DNA of 64,000 nt, taken from JBCCJA01 sp039045975. GTDB lineage: Bacteria > Planctomycetota > Planctomycetia > Planctomycetales > Planctomycetaceae. Made by a program: the position numbers and the translations under genes. The notes under the pieces were generated by a model, which ran no database searches, was not told the origin of the DNA, and saw only the letters and a list, made by a program, of their open reading frames with translations. Below, one piece after another: positions 45,601-53,573 of this stretch (positions are counted from its first letter, which is position 1; the number at the start of each line of letters is the position of its first letter). Location: assembly GCA_039045975.1 (NCBI GenBank), contig JBCCJA010000001.1:210414-274413 (forward strand). Reading direction: 5' to 3'.

Positions 45601-46030
45601 TCAACGCCGCCGGGTCGCCGTCGAGGATCACGTGCCGGCTGTCGGCCCGCATCCGCCAGCGCATCGACCGCATCACCGCGCCGGGCGCGAAACGGGCCGC
45701 CCACAGCCCCGCCCGAATCAACATCCGATCGGCGGACGACAGATAGCGCGGCAACCCGTAACGGGCGACGAGGCCCCTCAGCCGCCGCGTCTGCCGCTCC
45801 GGATCTTCGGCCCGGAAGACCTGATCGACCCACGCGAGCGTGAACGCCTTACCGACCGGGTCCTCCATCATCCGGGCTAACCGGCCGAGTTCTCGGCGTT
45901 CGTCGGGCCGGAGTTCGGATGTGGCAACCTCCAGCAGGCGGTCGGCCCGACGACCGACCCGGGCTAGAAAATCGCCCTCGTCCGATCCGGCGGCTGACGG
46001 GGTGCGCGGTTCGGCGAGAGACGCGGACAT
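42683..46030 (-). CDS. putA: bifunctional proline dehydrogenase / 1-pyrroline-5-carboxylate dehydrogenase
   Basis: PutA oxidises proline to glutamate in two steps. The long frame opens at 46303, but the ATG at 46030 removes a region that is not protein-like and leaves 1115 residues. The N-terminal half is the FAD-dependent proline dehydrogenase barrel, with VSVKISAIYSQIHLVAWEHS, KIRLVKGANLEMERVEAE and LGVASHNLFDVALAL. The second half is the aldehyde dehydrogenase: VVPPWNFPYAIPAGG, AETSGKNALVVTA, catalytic Cys in HSGQKCSAASLA and FGPVLGLTRA. There is no ribbon-helix-helix domain, so it is not an autogenous repressor. About 110 residues extend beyond the ALDH core, as in long PutA types. Confidence 0.95.
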   Translation of the reverse strand: MSASLAEPRTPSAAGSDEGDFLARVGRRADRLLEVATSELRPDERRELGRLARMMEDPVGKAFTLAWVDQVFRAEDPERQTRRLRGLVARYGLPRYLSSADRMLIRAGLWAARFAPGAVMRSMRWRMRADSRHVILDGDPAALTRHVERRTAAGFAANVNHLGEAVLGEDEALRRLAAIEAHLRNPAIDYVSVKISAIYSQIHLVAWEHSLGVVLHRMRRLVRAAIAEGGDAGPKFVNLDMEEYRDFELTIEVFKTLLEEPEFDHARLGIVLQAYVPDSFGAQQELTAWARRRVRAGRSEIKIRLVKGANLEMERVEAEQHGWHPAPYGSKAETDANFRRMLEYGCRPEHAAAVRLGVASHNLFDVALALTLRDEFGTADRVVIEMLEGMAPHQARVTRREAGGLLLYVPAVERRDFLSAMAYLVRRLDENTAAGNFLRDLFGLAPGTPAWAAQRERFEAGWLARHDVAVGSRRVEPAVRPERAGTRLEDFRNEPDTDFTLAASRAAVDATHTRRTEPLPSLSPTDEVLAAAAAAGPAWEARGVAARAAILRDVATRLSADRFETIACLRDEGRKAIVEADAEVSEAIDFARYYAVAALADDATFAGLRSTPLGVVVVVPPWNFPYAIPAGGVLAALVAGNTVVLKPAPEARRIAWWLARQLWDAGVPRDVLYFHACDDDDQGRQLVTDGRTAAVVLTGAYATADLFRSWKPSLRLYAETSGKNALVVTAQADRELAIKDLVRSAFGHSGQKCSAASLAILEAEVYDDLDFRRQLLDAVRSLRVGPSSDPAALVTPLVQAPGPELRRALTTLEAGEEWLLEPRPVDGDTPHLWSPGIRLGVRPGSWFHRTECFGPVLGLTRADDLDHAIAIQNDIAYGLTAGIHSLETAEIECWADRVEAGNLYVNRGTTGAIVNRQPFGGWKRSCVGPGAKAGGPNYVTLFRNYRDGGAAVSLEAVRADYELAWAKHFSIEHDSSELRAESNLFRYRRRKPVVLRLTAADEAEGVTRPRAEAAAAVSGAGLEISRAAAETDAAFAERVSATAGCYEFLRSTGPLPEAVRIAAAAAGLNVVEAPLTSNGRLELRYWLREQAVSRTLHRYGQISAIPDRVEVALPR

Positions 46031-46318
46031 CGGGCGGCCTGATCTGCGGGCGGGATCGACCTCAAAAATATATTCCCGGCCTACTGACCGTGACGCGGCG
46101 CCGATCGCAGTCCGCGACCACATCCGCGCAAATTCCCCCCCGGGAAGCTGACTCCGACGTGTTCCTGCCTGTGGTCGTCTACGAACAGTTATGCCGTGTT
46201 GAAAACAGGTCTGAAACGAGCCCGCGGCGTCAGCTGTGGAGGACGCAAATAAGCCGTCCCTACGTCCTCCGCGGCTGGCGCCGAGGGCTTGTAGGCTTTT
46301 CAAGAAGGTAACCGTCTC

Positions 46319-47824
46319 TTAACGGAGCCAAACAGGCCGTCGGATAGGGTCGACGTTGTCATAGCAATCGAGCTTGGCGAAGCGTCGCATCGACGCGGGG
46401 AGTCCGACCGCGGTGAACCCCGGATGGCTCGTTGCCGGAAACGGTCCGCCGTGGTTCATTGCCGGCGAAACCGCCACGCCGGTCGGCATCTTGTTGTGCA
46501 GCAGCCGCCCGACCCGCCGACGCAGCGTCCGGCTCAGAGCGTCTCGCAGCTCGTCGTCTTCGGCAGCCCCGAAGTAAACGCTGCCGGTGAGCGAGCCCTC
46601 GATCGCCTCGGCGATCCGCGCCCAGTCGCGTGGCTCGGCCGCGACGACGGCTAAGGCGAGCGGGCCGAACCCTTCGGTCTGTAAGGCGAGCGGGTCGGCC
46701 AGGAAGCGCTCGGCCTCGACACGCAGCAGCGTCGGCCTGTACGCCGACCGCGGCGCGTCGGCCGGCGATCCGCCGCAAACGACGGCGGCGCCTGCATTCA
46801 CGAGCCGCTTACAGGCGTCATCGACCCCTGCCGCGACACGGTCCGAAAGCAGCGTCGCCGGCGGCGCCATCCGGAAGCGGTCGGCGATGCCCTCCATGAA
46901 ACGCTCGCCTAGCGGTCCGGCGGGCAGCACGCCGATGTTGGGACAGGTACAGAACTGGCCAGCGCCCAGCAGCACGCTGTCGGCGAACTGCTCTGCGATG
47001 TCGGTCCCGCGACGCGCGAGTGCCCCCTGAAGAAAGAAGACGGGGTTGACGCTCGACATCTCCGCGTAAAACGGCGCTCCCGCTTCATCGGCGGCGCGCT
47101 TCAGCGCGAGCCCGGCCGCCCGACTGCCCGTGAACCCGATCGCGCCGACCCGAGGGTCCGATACGAGACGCAGGCCCGTCCCGTTCTCCAGCCCCCACAG
47201 CACTTGAACCAGCCCTCCGGGCAAGCCGAGTTCTTCGGCCGCCTCGGCGGCGAGTTCCGCCAATAAGCGGGTCGTGTCGGGGTGGTCGGGATGCGCTTTG
47301 GCGATCACGGGGTTGCCGGCGGCGATAGCCGCGGCGAAGTCGCCCCCCGCGACAGAATTGAACGCCAACGGGAAATTATTCGGCCCGAAGACGACGACCG
47401 GCCCGAGCGGCCCGAAGCCGCTGGCCAAGCCGGCTCGTTCGTCGATCGTCGGCAGCCGCCACGCGTGCATCCGCGCGGCGGACGCCGCCTCACGTAGCTG
47501 GCCGGTCGTCCGCGGCAGCTCGACGTCGAGCAGGCGGGGCTTGTACGGCAAAGCGGTCTCGCGTGCGGCCGATTCGGCGATCGGCACGGCGTGGCTGTTG
47601 ATTCGTGTCGCGTAGGCGTCCAAGAAATCGGCGAGCGCCCCCGACTCGCACGATTCCAGTCGCACGACCGCCTCACAAGCGGCGTCCAACGCCCGGTCGC
47701 AATCGGACCACCCGCTCACCGGGTACTGGACCTCGGACGCTTCTCCCGTTGCAGGCCGCAACGCCCGGTATGTGCCGACGGCGTCGGCGTCGCGCCAACG
47801 CCCTGCGATGTAAACCGATTGCAT
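46319..47824 (-). CDS. aldehyde dehydrogenase, likely alpha-ketoglutaric semialdehyde dehydrogenase
   Basis: This ALDH of 501 residues starts at the ATG at 47824; AAGGTG lies upstream. It has VVFGPNNFPLAFNSVAGGDF, the cofactor loop IGFTGSRAAGLAL, Glu in FYAEMSSVNPVFFL and the catalytic Cys in GAGQFCTCPNI. The combination PNNFPLAF and QFCT is characteristic of the branch that oxidises 2-oxoglutarate semialdehyde (2,5-dioxopentanoate) to 2-oxoglutarate. That is the last step of hydroxyproline degradation, matching the epimerase, oxidase and deaminase genes upstream. It is divergent from the M24 peptidase gene and 289 bp upstream of putA on the same strand. Confidence 0.88.
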   Translation of the reverse strand: MQSVYIAGRWRDADAVGTYRALRPATGEASEVQYPVSGWSDCDRALDAACEAVVRLESCESGALADFLDAYATRINSHAVPIAESAARETALPYKPRLLDVELPRTTGQLREAASAARMHAWRLPTIDERAGLASGFGPLGPVVVFGPNNFPLAFNSVAGGDFAAAIAAGNPVIAKAHPDHPDTTRLLAELAAEAAEELGLPGGLVQVLWGLENGTGLRLVSDPRVGAIGFTGSRAAGLALKRAADEAGAPFYAEMSSVNPVFFLQGALARRGTDIAEQFADSVLLGAGQFCTCPNIGVLPAGPLGERFMEGIADRFRMAPPATLLSDRVAAGVDDACKRLVNAGAAVVCGGSPADAPRSAYRPTLLRVEAERFLADPLALQTEGFGPLALAVVAAEPRDWARIAEAIEGSLTGSVYFGAAEDDELRDALSRTLRRRVGRLLHNKMPTGVAVSPAMNHGGPFPATSHPGFTAVGLPASMRRFAKLDCYDNVDPIRRPVWLR

Positions 47825-48171
47825 GAGACTGACACACCTTGCTCGATTGCCAGGAATCACCAGTGACGCCGAGTCGACTCGCCACCATCAGCGGATCGGC
47901 GGTCGCCGAAGGACACCGCGCAACGGCGTGGCGAATCGTGCTCGCTGCGGGAGCTCCTAACGCCCGCTCGATACATCAACGTCTCACGCGGAATCCCCGC
48001 GAACGGTTTTGAGGTCACTCGTCGCGGTAAGCGCTGTCTCGACTGCCACGCGACTCGGACGCTTCGGTCCTGCAAGTCGAGGAAACCGGCACATCTTGAT
48101 TTTGCGTACAAAAGCACGATAGTCAGGCGAGACCCCACCCGCCACCGCACGTCCCAGCCGAGACGCACCGC
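47825..48171. other. divergent promoter region between the semialdehyde dehydrogenase and M24 peptidase genes
   Basis: No gene is recognised. Being between two divergent start codons, it should carry promoters for both. I see no convincing operator repeat; a weak TTGATT followed 17 bases later by ATAGTC near 48095-48125 is the best promoter-like pair for the peptidase gene. Confidence 0.4.
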
Positions 48172-49335
48172 GTGAGCCCCCGAGACCGCGTCCCGCCGAT
48201 TCAGCCCGGTGAATATGAGAAACGCCGTCTCGCACTCGGCGATGCGATCCGTCGCGCGGGGGCTTCCGGGCTGCTGCTCGGTCCCGGAGCGAGCCTCACG
48301 TATTTTACCGGCGTGAGTTGGAAACCGAGCGAGCGTTTCTTCGGTTGCGCGATCTCGGACGACGGGGCGGTTCGCTTCATTTGTCCTGCGTTCGAAGAAC
48401 CGCGGCTCCGAGGGCTCTTCCGCGGGAACGGTCCCTCCGACGTCGCCACCTGGGAAGAGGATCAATCGCCGTTCGAGCTCGTGGCCGAACAGCTACCGGC
48501 GACCGGTAGCAACACGGTCCTGCTCGACCCCGCGTTGCCCGCGGCATTCGTATTCGCCCTGCGAGACGCCGCCCCGGCGGCCCGTTTCGCGTCGGGACAA
48601 GCCGCGATCGAAGCCCAGCGACGCATCAAGTCGCCTGCCGAGCGTGCGCTCATTGAGGCCGCCATGCAGATCACGCTCTCGGTGCACCGCAGCGTCCACC
48701 GGTCGCTGGCGGCAGGCGTCGACACCGCGTCGGTCAAAGCGGAGATCGACCGGTTACATCGGGAGCGAGGGGCCGATGCCGGCTCGACCTTCTGCATCGT
48801 CTCGTTCGGGCCGACGACCGCGATCGCCCACGGGTCGCCCGACGTGCAGCGACTCGAAGCGGGCCAGTGGGTGCTGATCGATACCGGTTGCACCCTCCAC
48901 GGGTACCACTCCGATCTGACGCGGACCTACGTCTTCGGCGAGCCAACGGATCGTCAGCGTGAGCTGTGGTCTTTGGAGCGGCAGGCTCAGCTCGCCGGTT
49001 TCGAGGCGGCCCGGCCCGGCTCCGTATGCTCGGCCATCGATTCGGCCGCGCGGGGCGTGCTCGAACGAGCCGGCTTCGGGCCGGGATACCGGCTGCCGGG
49101 CCTGCCGCACCGGACGGGGCACGGGATCGGACTGGAACTCCACGAGAGCCCCTACTTCGTGCGTGGGTCCTCGGACCGGCTCGAACCCGGCGTCTGCGGG
49201 TCGATCGAACCGATGCTCGCCGTCCCGGGCGAGGCGGGCGTCCGCCTCGAAGACCATTTCTATATGACCGATCACGGGCCGAAGTGGTTCACGACGCCGT
49301 CGCGATCCCTTGAGGAACCCTTCGCCGAAGAGTGA
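48172..49335 (+). CDS. M24 family Xaa-Pro dipeptidase/aminopeptidase
   Basis: This metallopeptidase of 387 residues starts at GTG. The N-terminal creatinase-like domain (residues about 15-150, with LLLGPGASLTYFTGVSWKP) precedes the pita-bread catalytic domain. Metal ligands are the Asp in VLIDTGC, the Asp in GYHSDLTRTYVF, the His in RTGHGIGLELHE, the Glu in GSIEPML and the Glu in RLEDHF. M24 enzymes of this layout cleave Xaa-Pro bonds, so it should finish breakdown of imported Pro/Hyp dipeptides. There is no signal peptide, consistent with a cytoplasmic site. The DUF1805 gene follows by 64 bp. Confidence 0.92.
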   Translation: MSPRDRVPPIQPGEYEKRRLALGDAIRRAGASGLLLGPGASLTYFTGVSWKPSERFFGCAISDDGAVRFICPAFEEPRLRGLFRGNGPSDVATWEEDQSPFELVAEQLPATGSNTVLLDPALPAAFVFALRDAAPAARFASGQAAIEAQRRIKSPAERALIEAAMQITLSVHRSVHRSLAAGVDTASVKAEIDRLHRERGADAGSTFCIVSFGPTTAIAHGSPDVQRLEAGQWVLIDTGCTLHGYHSDLTRTYVFGEPTDRQRELWSLERQAQLAGFEAARPGSVCSAIDSAARGVLERAGFGPGYRLPGLPHRTGHGIGLELHESPYFVRGSSDRLEPGVCGSIEPMLAVPGEAGVRLEDHFYMTDHGPKWFTTPSRSLEEPFAEE

Positions 49336-49399
49336 CCGTCGCGACGCCGATGCCGAGCACTCGGCGTCGGCGACCATCAAGGACGAGGAAAACAGACCG

Positions 49400-49663
49400 A
49401 TGGAACTCTCCGGATTCGAGACGGTCGAGCTTTCGCTCAATCGACCGCTTCTCGTCGTCAAAGGATCGCGCGGCGTGCTGGCGTGCGGATACCTATCGCT
49501 CGACGTCCTCGAGAAAAACGGCGACGCGGCGGCGCTCGTCCGCGGCGTCGCGTCGTTCGGTGACATGCTCGACGCGACCGTACGAGATGTGACCGCCGCG
49601 GCGAGGGAGTTAGGCGTGTCTCCGGAAATGACCGGCCGGGAAGCGCTCGAACGATTCCGATGA
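49400..49663 (+). CDS. DUF1805 family protein (YunC-like)
   Basis: This 87-residue protein matches DUF1805: PLLVVKGSRGVLACGYLSLD is followed by GDAAALVRGVASFGDMLDATV and MTGREALERF. The ATG at 49400 is preferred; GAGGA lies nine bases upstream, and a longer in-frame start at 49310 would overlap the peptidase gene with unlikely sequence. DUF1805 proteins are small and conserved but of unknown function. It is likely in one transcript with the M24 peptidase, which links it to peptide or amino-acid use by context only. Confidence 0.88.
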   Translation: MELSGFETVELSLNRPLLVVKGSRGVLACGYLSLDVLEKNGDAAALVRGVASFGDMLDATVRDVTAAARELGVSPEMTGREALERFR

Positions 49664-49779
49664 GCCGTGCGGCCAAACGACTTCGACGGCCGCGAAGGGA
49701 TTGAGGCGATCGAAACGCGGCGACACGACGGGGCGTCGCCGTCAACGGGCCCGGTGCGGCGACCTCCTCGCGAGCGGCT

Positions 49780-50559
49780 TTATGGGAGGGTGTCTCCGCT
49801 TTCCACGCGAGCGTTCCGCTTCTCGGCCCGGTACGAGGCGGCGCGTTCGACGAGCCAGCGGAACAACGCCGCTTGCGTGGGGCTGTGCGTGATCATCTCC
49901 GGGTGCCATTGGACCGCCAAGAAGTCTCGGTGTGACTCATGCTCAAGAGCCTCGACGACACCATCTTCGGCGCGGCCGACCACCACGAGCCCCTCCCCGA
50001 CCCGATCGACGGCTTGGTGGTGGAGTGAGTTCGTGCTGAGGCCGACGCCGCCCACGAGCGAACTCAGCAACGACCCGTCGCGGACGGAGACGGGATGGCC
50101 GTCGCGGGCGGGACGATCGACGTCCCAGTGGACGGTGTTTTCACCGAGGTCTTGGTGCAGCGTCCCGCCCGCCCATACGTTGGCCACTTGGCAACCTCGG
50201 CAGATGCAGAAAGTCGGCAATCGCTCCCGAAAAGCCGCCGTCAGCATGGCGCGTTCGAACTCGTCACGTTCGGACGAAGTGTCGTAAAGGCGATCGCTCA
50301 TACGTGATTGCCCATACGACTCGGGGCATAGATCTCCGCCGCCGACGAGCAGCAGGCCGTCTGCCATCTGCGCCATGCGTTCCGCGTCGCCGGGCTCGCC
50401 CACGGGGGCGATGATCACAAAGCCGCCCGCTTCACGAACCGCCTCGAAGTAATAGTCACCGAGCCCGTGCCATCGAACGCGGCCGTAAGGCGTCGGAATC
50501 GACCGATCGTCAGCCGCGACCGCGATAACCGGGGGCGGGGTAGTCGACGATTTCAACAT
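49780..50559 (-). CDS. gamma-glutamyl-gamma-aminobutyrate hydrolase family protein (peptidase C26, PuuD-like)
   Basis: This class I glutamine-amidotransferase-fold hydrolase of 259 residues has the nucleophile Cys120 in FCICRGCQVANVWAGGTL, where CRG is the C26 signature, and His-Glu in AVQWHPEM near the C-terminus. GGGDLCPESYG and VNSLHHQA-type NSLHHQAVD are further PuuD-like motifs. The family cleaves gamma-glutamyl amides such as gamma-glutamyl-GABA. The local substrate is not known. A link with proline or hydroxyproline breakdown to glutamate is possible but only by proximity. It is convergent with the DUF1805 gene and divergent from the GntR-type regulator. Confidence 0.9.
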   Translation of the reverse strand: MLKSSTTPPPVIAVAADDRSIPTPYGRVRWHGLGDYYFEAVREAGGFVIIAPVGEPGDAERMAQMADGLLLVGGGDLCPESYGQSRMSDRLYDTSSERDEFERAMLTAAFRERLPTFCICRGCQVANVWAGGTLHQDLGENTVHWDVDRPARDGHPVSVRDGSLLSSLVGGVGLSTNSLHHQAVDRVGEGLVVVGRAEDGVVEALEHESHRDFLAVQWHPEMITHSPTQAALFRWLVERAASYRAEKRNARVESGDTLP

Positions 50560-50829
50560 GACAGGCTTACCGAGTGACGGCGTGGGGCATCTCGACGCAG
50601 ATTCATCGCACGGCGATGCGTGTCAGATCCCTTCTCGGTCGCGGCCGATCAGGCAGCAGGGAAAACGGCACGGCGTTGACGGACTGCCGCAGCGACGCGT
50701 ATTGCCAGGGGCTTTGAAGCAAGCCGTACCGCCAGAAAGGTTCGAGTTACCGCGTCCCCGACCGCGGAGATCGGTCGACCCGCATCGCATCAGGTACAGA
50801 GTAGGGACGGAGCGTCAGGAACAAAATTA

Positions 50830-51717
50830 ATGCCGGACGACAAACTCCACGGTCTCGCCAGACAGATCTACATCGGAATTGTCGAAGGAGCGGCATCACG
50901 TGACGCTTGGGTCGAGTACCCGACACTTTCGAGCCTTGCCGAACGCTTCGACGTCAGCATCAGCCCGGTGCGATCGGCCGTCGAACGGCTCGTCCGCGAG
51001 GGATACTTCGAGCGGACCGAAACCGGACGCCTTCGGCTTTCTGCGTCGTTCCCGCAAGACGTCTCGCCGTCCGTCGGACGCACTGTCGACAGCCCGGTCA
51101 CGCCCGATTTATGTGCCCGGGTTCGTATGGAAATAATCGGCCGCGGCCTGCGGGGCGACACCGACTTCATCCGGGAGCAGCCGTTGGCGGACCGTTTCGG
51201 AGTCGGCCGCACGGCTCTCCGGTCGATCATGAACAAGCTGGCCGTGGAGGGCTTGGTCGAACTGACGCCGCGACGGGGCTGGCGGACTTCTAAGTTTGAC
51301 GAGGCGGATCTGTGCGCGTTCGTCGAAGTACGCGAATTGCTCGAATCGCGGGCACTCGAACTCGCACGCCCGCGACTTGATCGACAGATGCTCGAAGCTT
51401 TTCTCGCACAGAACGAAGATCCGAACCTCAACCCGCACGCCCCGCTCGGCAACGAGTTGCACGATCATTGGATCGACCGGTCGCAGAACCGGTACATCGT
51501 CGAGTTCTTCGCCCGCGACGCGACTTATTACCGGACGCTCTTCTCTTACGCGACGCCCGAAACTAAAGCGGTGGCAGAGATGGCCCGGCAGCACTGCGAG
51601 ATCCTGCGTGCACTGCTCGCGGAGCAATGGGGCCGTGCCGATCGCGCACTGCGTACGCACATCCGAGCGCAAAAGCCGATCGTGAAATCGCTCGTCGAAA
51701 AACTTGCCGATCACTGA
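50830..51717 (+). CDS. GntR-family regulator with two tandem winged-helix domains
   Basis: This regulator of 295 residues has two GntR-type winged helices: residues about 8-68 (LSSLAERFDVSISPVRSAVE then LVREGYFERTETGRLRL) and about 95-160 (EQPLADRFGVGRTALRSIMN then LAVEGLVELTPRRGWRT). The C-terminal half is FCD-like and helical, with FVEVRELLESRALELARP and HCEILRALLAEQWGRADRAL. Two DNA-binding domains in one chain is not the standard layout. It is divergent from the C26 hydrolase gene and lies at the end of the proline/hydroxyproline region, so it is the best candidate regulator for that set. AGGA lies about ten bases before its ATG. Confidence 0.85.
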   Translation: MPDDKLHGLARQIYIGIVEGAASRDAWVEYPTLSSLAERFDVSISPVRSAVERLVREGYFERTETGRLRLSASFPQDVSPSVGRTVDSPVTPDLCARVRMEIIGRGLRGDTDFIREQPLADRFGVGRTALRSIMNKLAVEGLVELTPRRGWRTSKFDEADLCAFVEVRELLESRALELARPRLDRQMLEAFLAQNEDPNLNPHAPLGNELHDHWIDRSQNRYIVEFFARDATYYRTLFSYATPETKAVAEMARQHCEILRALLAEQWGRADRALRTHIRAQKPIVKSLVEKLADH

Positions 51718-51865
51718 GGAACCGCCGACGCCGAATGCCGTCCGGCGTCTTAGACGCCCTCGCCGTCGACTTCCGACAAGAGCCGCTCGACGTGGTGCCG
51801 CTTGAGCGTCGTCACCTGCCGCACCTCCACTTCGGAAGGAGCATCTATCAAAACCCTTGACGAAC

Positions 51866-51903
51866 AAACAAGAAGCCGCCTGCCCCGTGGGAGCAAACGG
51901 CTT
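51866..51903 (-). terminator. terminator downstream of tmRNA
   Basis: On the minus strand AAGCCG (complement of 51898-51903) pairs with CGGCTT (complement of 51873-51878), with an imperfect upper stem between. It is followed by CTTGTTTG. It begins six bases after the 3' end of the tmRNA and should end its transcript. Confidence 0.65.
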
Positions 51904-51908
51904 TTGTC

Positions 51909-52262
51909 TGGAGGCGGGGGGTATCGAACCCCCGTCCTGTGAGCCCTGAATCGCAGCGTCTACGTGTGTATTCGGTCGTTTGATTTCGCCGCGGCGGGAA
52001 CGGCCGACAGGCCCCGTTCGCGACTAGCTCACAACGAATCTCGCCTCACGCGTAGCGAGCGGTGACGTGAGGCCAGTCAGCTTTTGTAACCGGTCTTCGG
52101 ACTCCACTGACAGGGATTCCTTAACCGGGGAAGCCTATTTAGGCCGCCAGGGCAAACTGCGGTTTGGCAGTTATTGTTGTGATCAGCTTTTTACGTGGCC
52201 GGCTGATCAACCACGACACGCAACCACGACCCGCGGAGAACCAGTCGAATCCGATCGCCCCC
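51909..52262 (-). ncRNA. ssrA: transfer-messenger RNA (tmRNA), one-piece
   Basis: tmRNA rescues stalled ribosomes. Read on the minus strand, the 354-base RNA starts GGGGGCGATCGGATTCGAC, the usual 5' tRNA-like half. It ends with a T-arm GGGGGTTCGATACCCCC, then CGCCTCC and the discriminator A. The acceptor stem pairs GGGGGCG with CGCCUCC, including one G-U pair. CCA is not encoded. The tag reading frame is GCC AAA CCG CAG TTT GCC CTG GCG GCC TAA, giving AKPQFALAA. The resume codon GCC is inferred from tag length in related bacteria. It lies between the GntR-type regulator gene and the LptF/G-like permease gene. Confidence 0.93.
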
Positions 52263-52376
52263 GGTCGTCACGGCGGAACGCCCACCGTTACAACATCTTA
52301 TCGTCCGTGGACACCGGCGTACGAGTCTCCGTTCGGAGAAAATCGGGCACACCGTCGTCTGTTTCGGTACGGCCGG

Positions 52377-53573
52377 TCAGTTCCGCAGGGCACGGCGGAG
52401 CAGCACGAACGCCGCGACCGCGGCGGCCGCGTTGCCGGCCCAGACGGCGTATGTCGGATCGACCTGGCCGTCCTTGCTCAGGTTCATCATGCCGAGAAGC
52501 AGCGGGTAGTAGACGAGCAGGATCGGCAGGAAGCAGGCGACGAACGTCGTCAGGAAATGCCGACGGGCCTGCAGGATCGAATAGGGCGCGCCGACGAACA
52601 CGAACGCGAGACAGCTGGCCGCCATCGCGAAGCGGCTGTGTTTCGCCGTTTCCAACTGGCGGCGTTTCTTTCCGGCTTCGACGTCGAGGTCGCCCGCCCA
52701 AAAGTTGTCGTGCCACAAGGCCCGGTCGATCCCATCGGGCATGCCGAATTGGCCGGTCGTGAGCGAAAATGCCAGATCGAGGTCGCGTTTCATGCCGCGG
52801 GCGGTGACCTCGCGGTCGAGTTCCGCGATCCGCGTGTTGATCGCGCAGACGGTCATGTCTTGCGCGCGAGGGGCTTTGAGTTCCTGAGGGAAGGGGAAGG
52901 GGCGACGCTCGTGCTCGAACCACATCTGGCGGCCGCCGGCGAGGTCGATGTGCCCCCGGTCGAGTTCGAGGATGACCTGCTCGTTCTCCAAGTCGAACGA
53001 CAGCTCGGCCCGCTCCGACTGGATCACGGTCGGCTGCCGGCCCGCCGGGGCGTAGCGGAAGGTCGGGCGGATCAGGGCGCGGTCGCGGACGTCCATTACC
53101 GTGATCGTGATCCCTTTGCCCGGTTCGCTGTACTGGTGCCGGTTGCGGAGCACGTCGAGGAAGATGTCTTCGACGGCTTCGGTCGCGACACGCTGGACGT
53201 TCTTCGTCGCCCACGGGACGGCTTGATCGGACAGGACCAGCGCGACGACCGACAGCCCGGCCGAGAGGACGAACGCCGGGAGCAGCAGCGACAGCAGGTT
53301 GATGCCCGCGGCCTTCGCGGCCGTGACTTCCTGATCGGCCGCGAGCCGGCCGTAGACGAGGCAGACCGTCAGCAGCATCGTCGCCGGGATCGTGTAGGGC
53401 AGAAACGCCGGGATGAAATAGGGCAGCACCTTGATGACCTGGGCCGGCCCGAGGCCGTGGTCGTCCGCGGCGGTCGAGACGCCGAACACCATCAGCAACG
53501 CCGTCGTCAGCGTCGCCAAAACGACGAAGACGCGGAGCAGCTCGAACAAGATGTGTCGTTGGAGGAGTCGCAT
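52377..53573 (-). CDS. LptF/LptG family permease (lipopolysaccharide export)
   Basis: This inner-membrane protein of 398 residues belongs to the YjgP/YjgQ family, which forms the transmembrane part of the Lpt lipopolysaccharide exporter. The ATG at 53573 is chosen because it places RRLLQ-type MRLLQRHILFELLRVFVV at the N-terminus, as in LptF/G. Three hydrophobic segments lie at the start (including VLPYFIPAFLPYTIPATML and LLSLLLPAFVLSAGL). A periplasmic beta-jellyroll domain follows, then three segments at the end (AASCLAFVFVGAPYSIL and FVACFLPILLVYYPLLLG). Two such proteins normally pair; the partner is not in this window. Confidence 0.88.
   Translation of the reverse strand: MRLLQRHILFELLRVFVVLATLTTALLMVFGVSTAADDHGLGPAQVIKVLPYFIPAFLPYTIPATMLLTVCLVYGRLAADQEVTAAKAAGINLLSLLLPAFVLSAGLSVVALVLSDQAVPWATKNVQRVATEAVEDIFLDVLRNRHQYSEPGKGITITVMDVRDRALIRPTFRYAPAGRQPTVIQSERAELSFDLENEQVILELDRGHIDLAGGRQMWFEHERRPFPFPQELKAPRAQDMTVCAINTRIAELDREVTARGMKRDLDLAFSLTTGQFGMPDGIDRALWHDNFWAGDLDVEAGKKRRQLETAKHSRFAMAASCLAFVFVGAPYSILQARRHFLTTFVACFLPILLVYYPLLLGMMNLSKDGQVDPTYAVWAGNAAAAVAAFVLLRRALRN

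Noticed and set aside
46031..46303. N-terminal extension of PutA by 91 codons.
   Set aside because: The extra residues are Arg- and Gly-rich without family similarity; the ATG at 46030 fits the start of the conserved region better.
19852..51922. The 14-base sequence TGGAGGCGGGGGGT occurs at 19852-19865 and at the tmRNA 3' end (51909-51922), as if an island had integrated into ssrA.
   Set aside because: The match stops after 14 low-complexity bases. In a 64-kb G+C-rich window several such matches are expected by chance, no integrase is present, and the flanks do not match.
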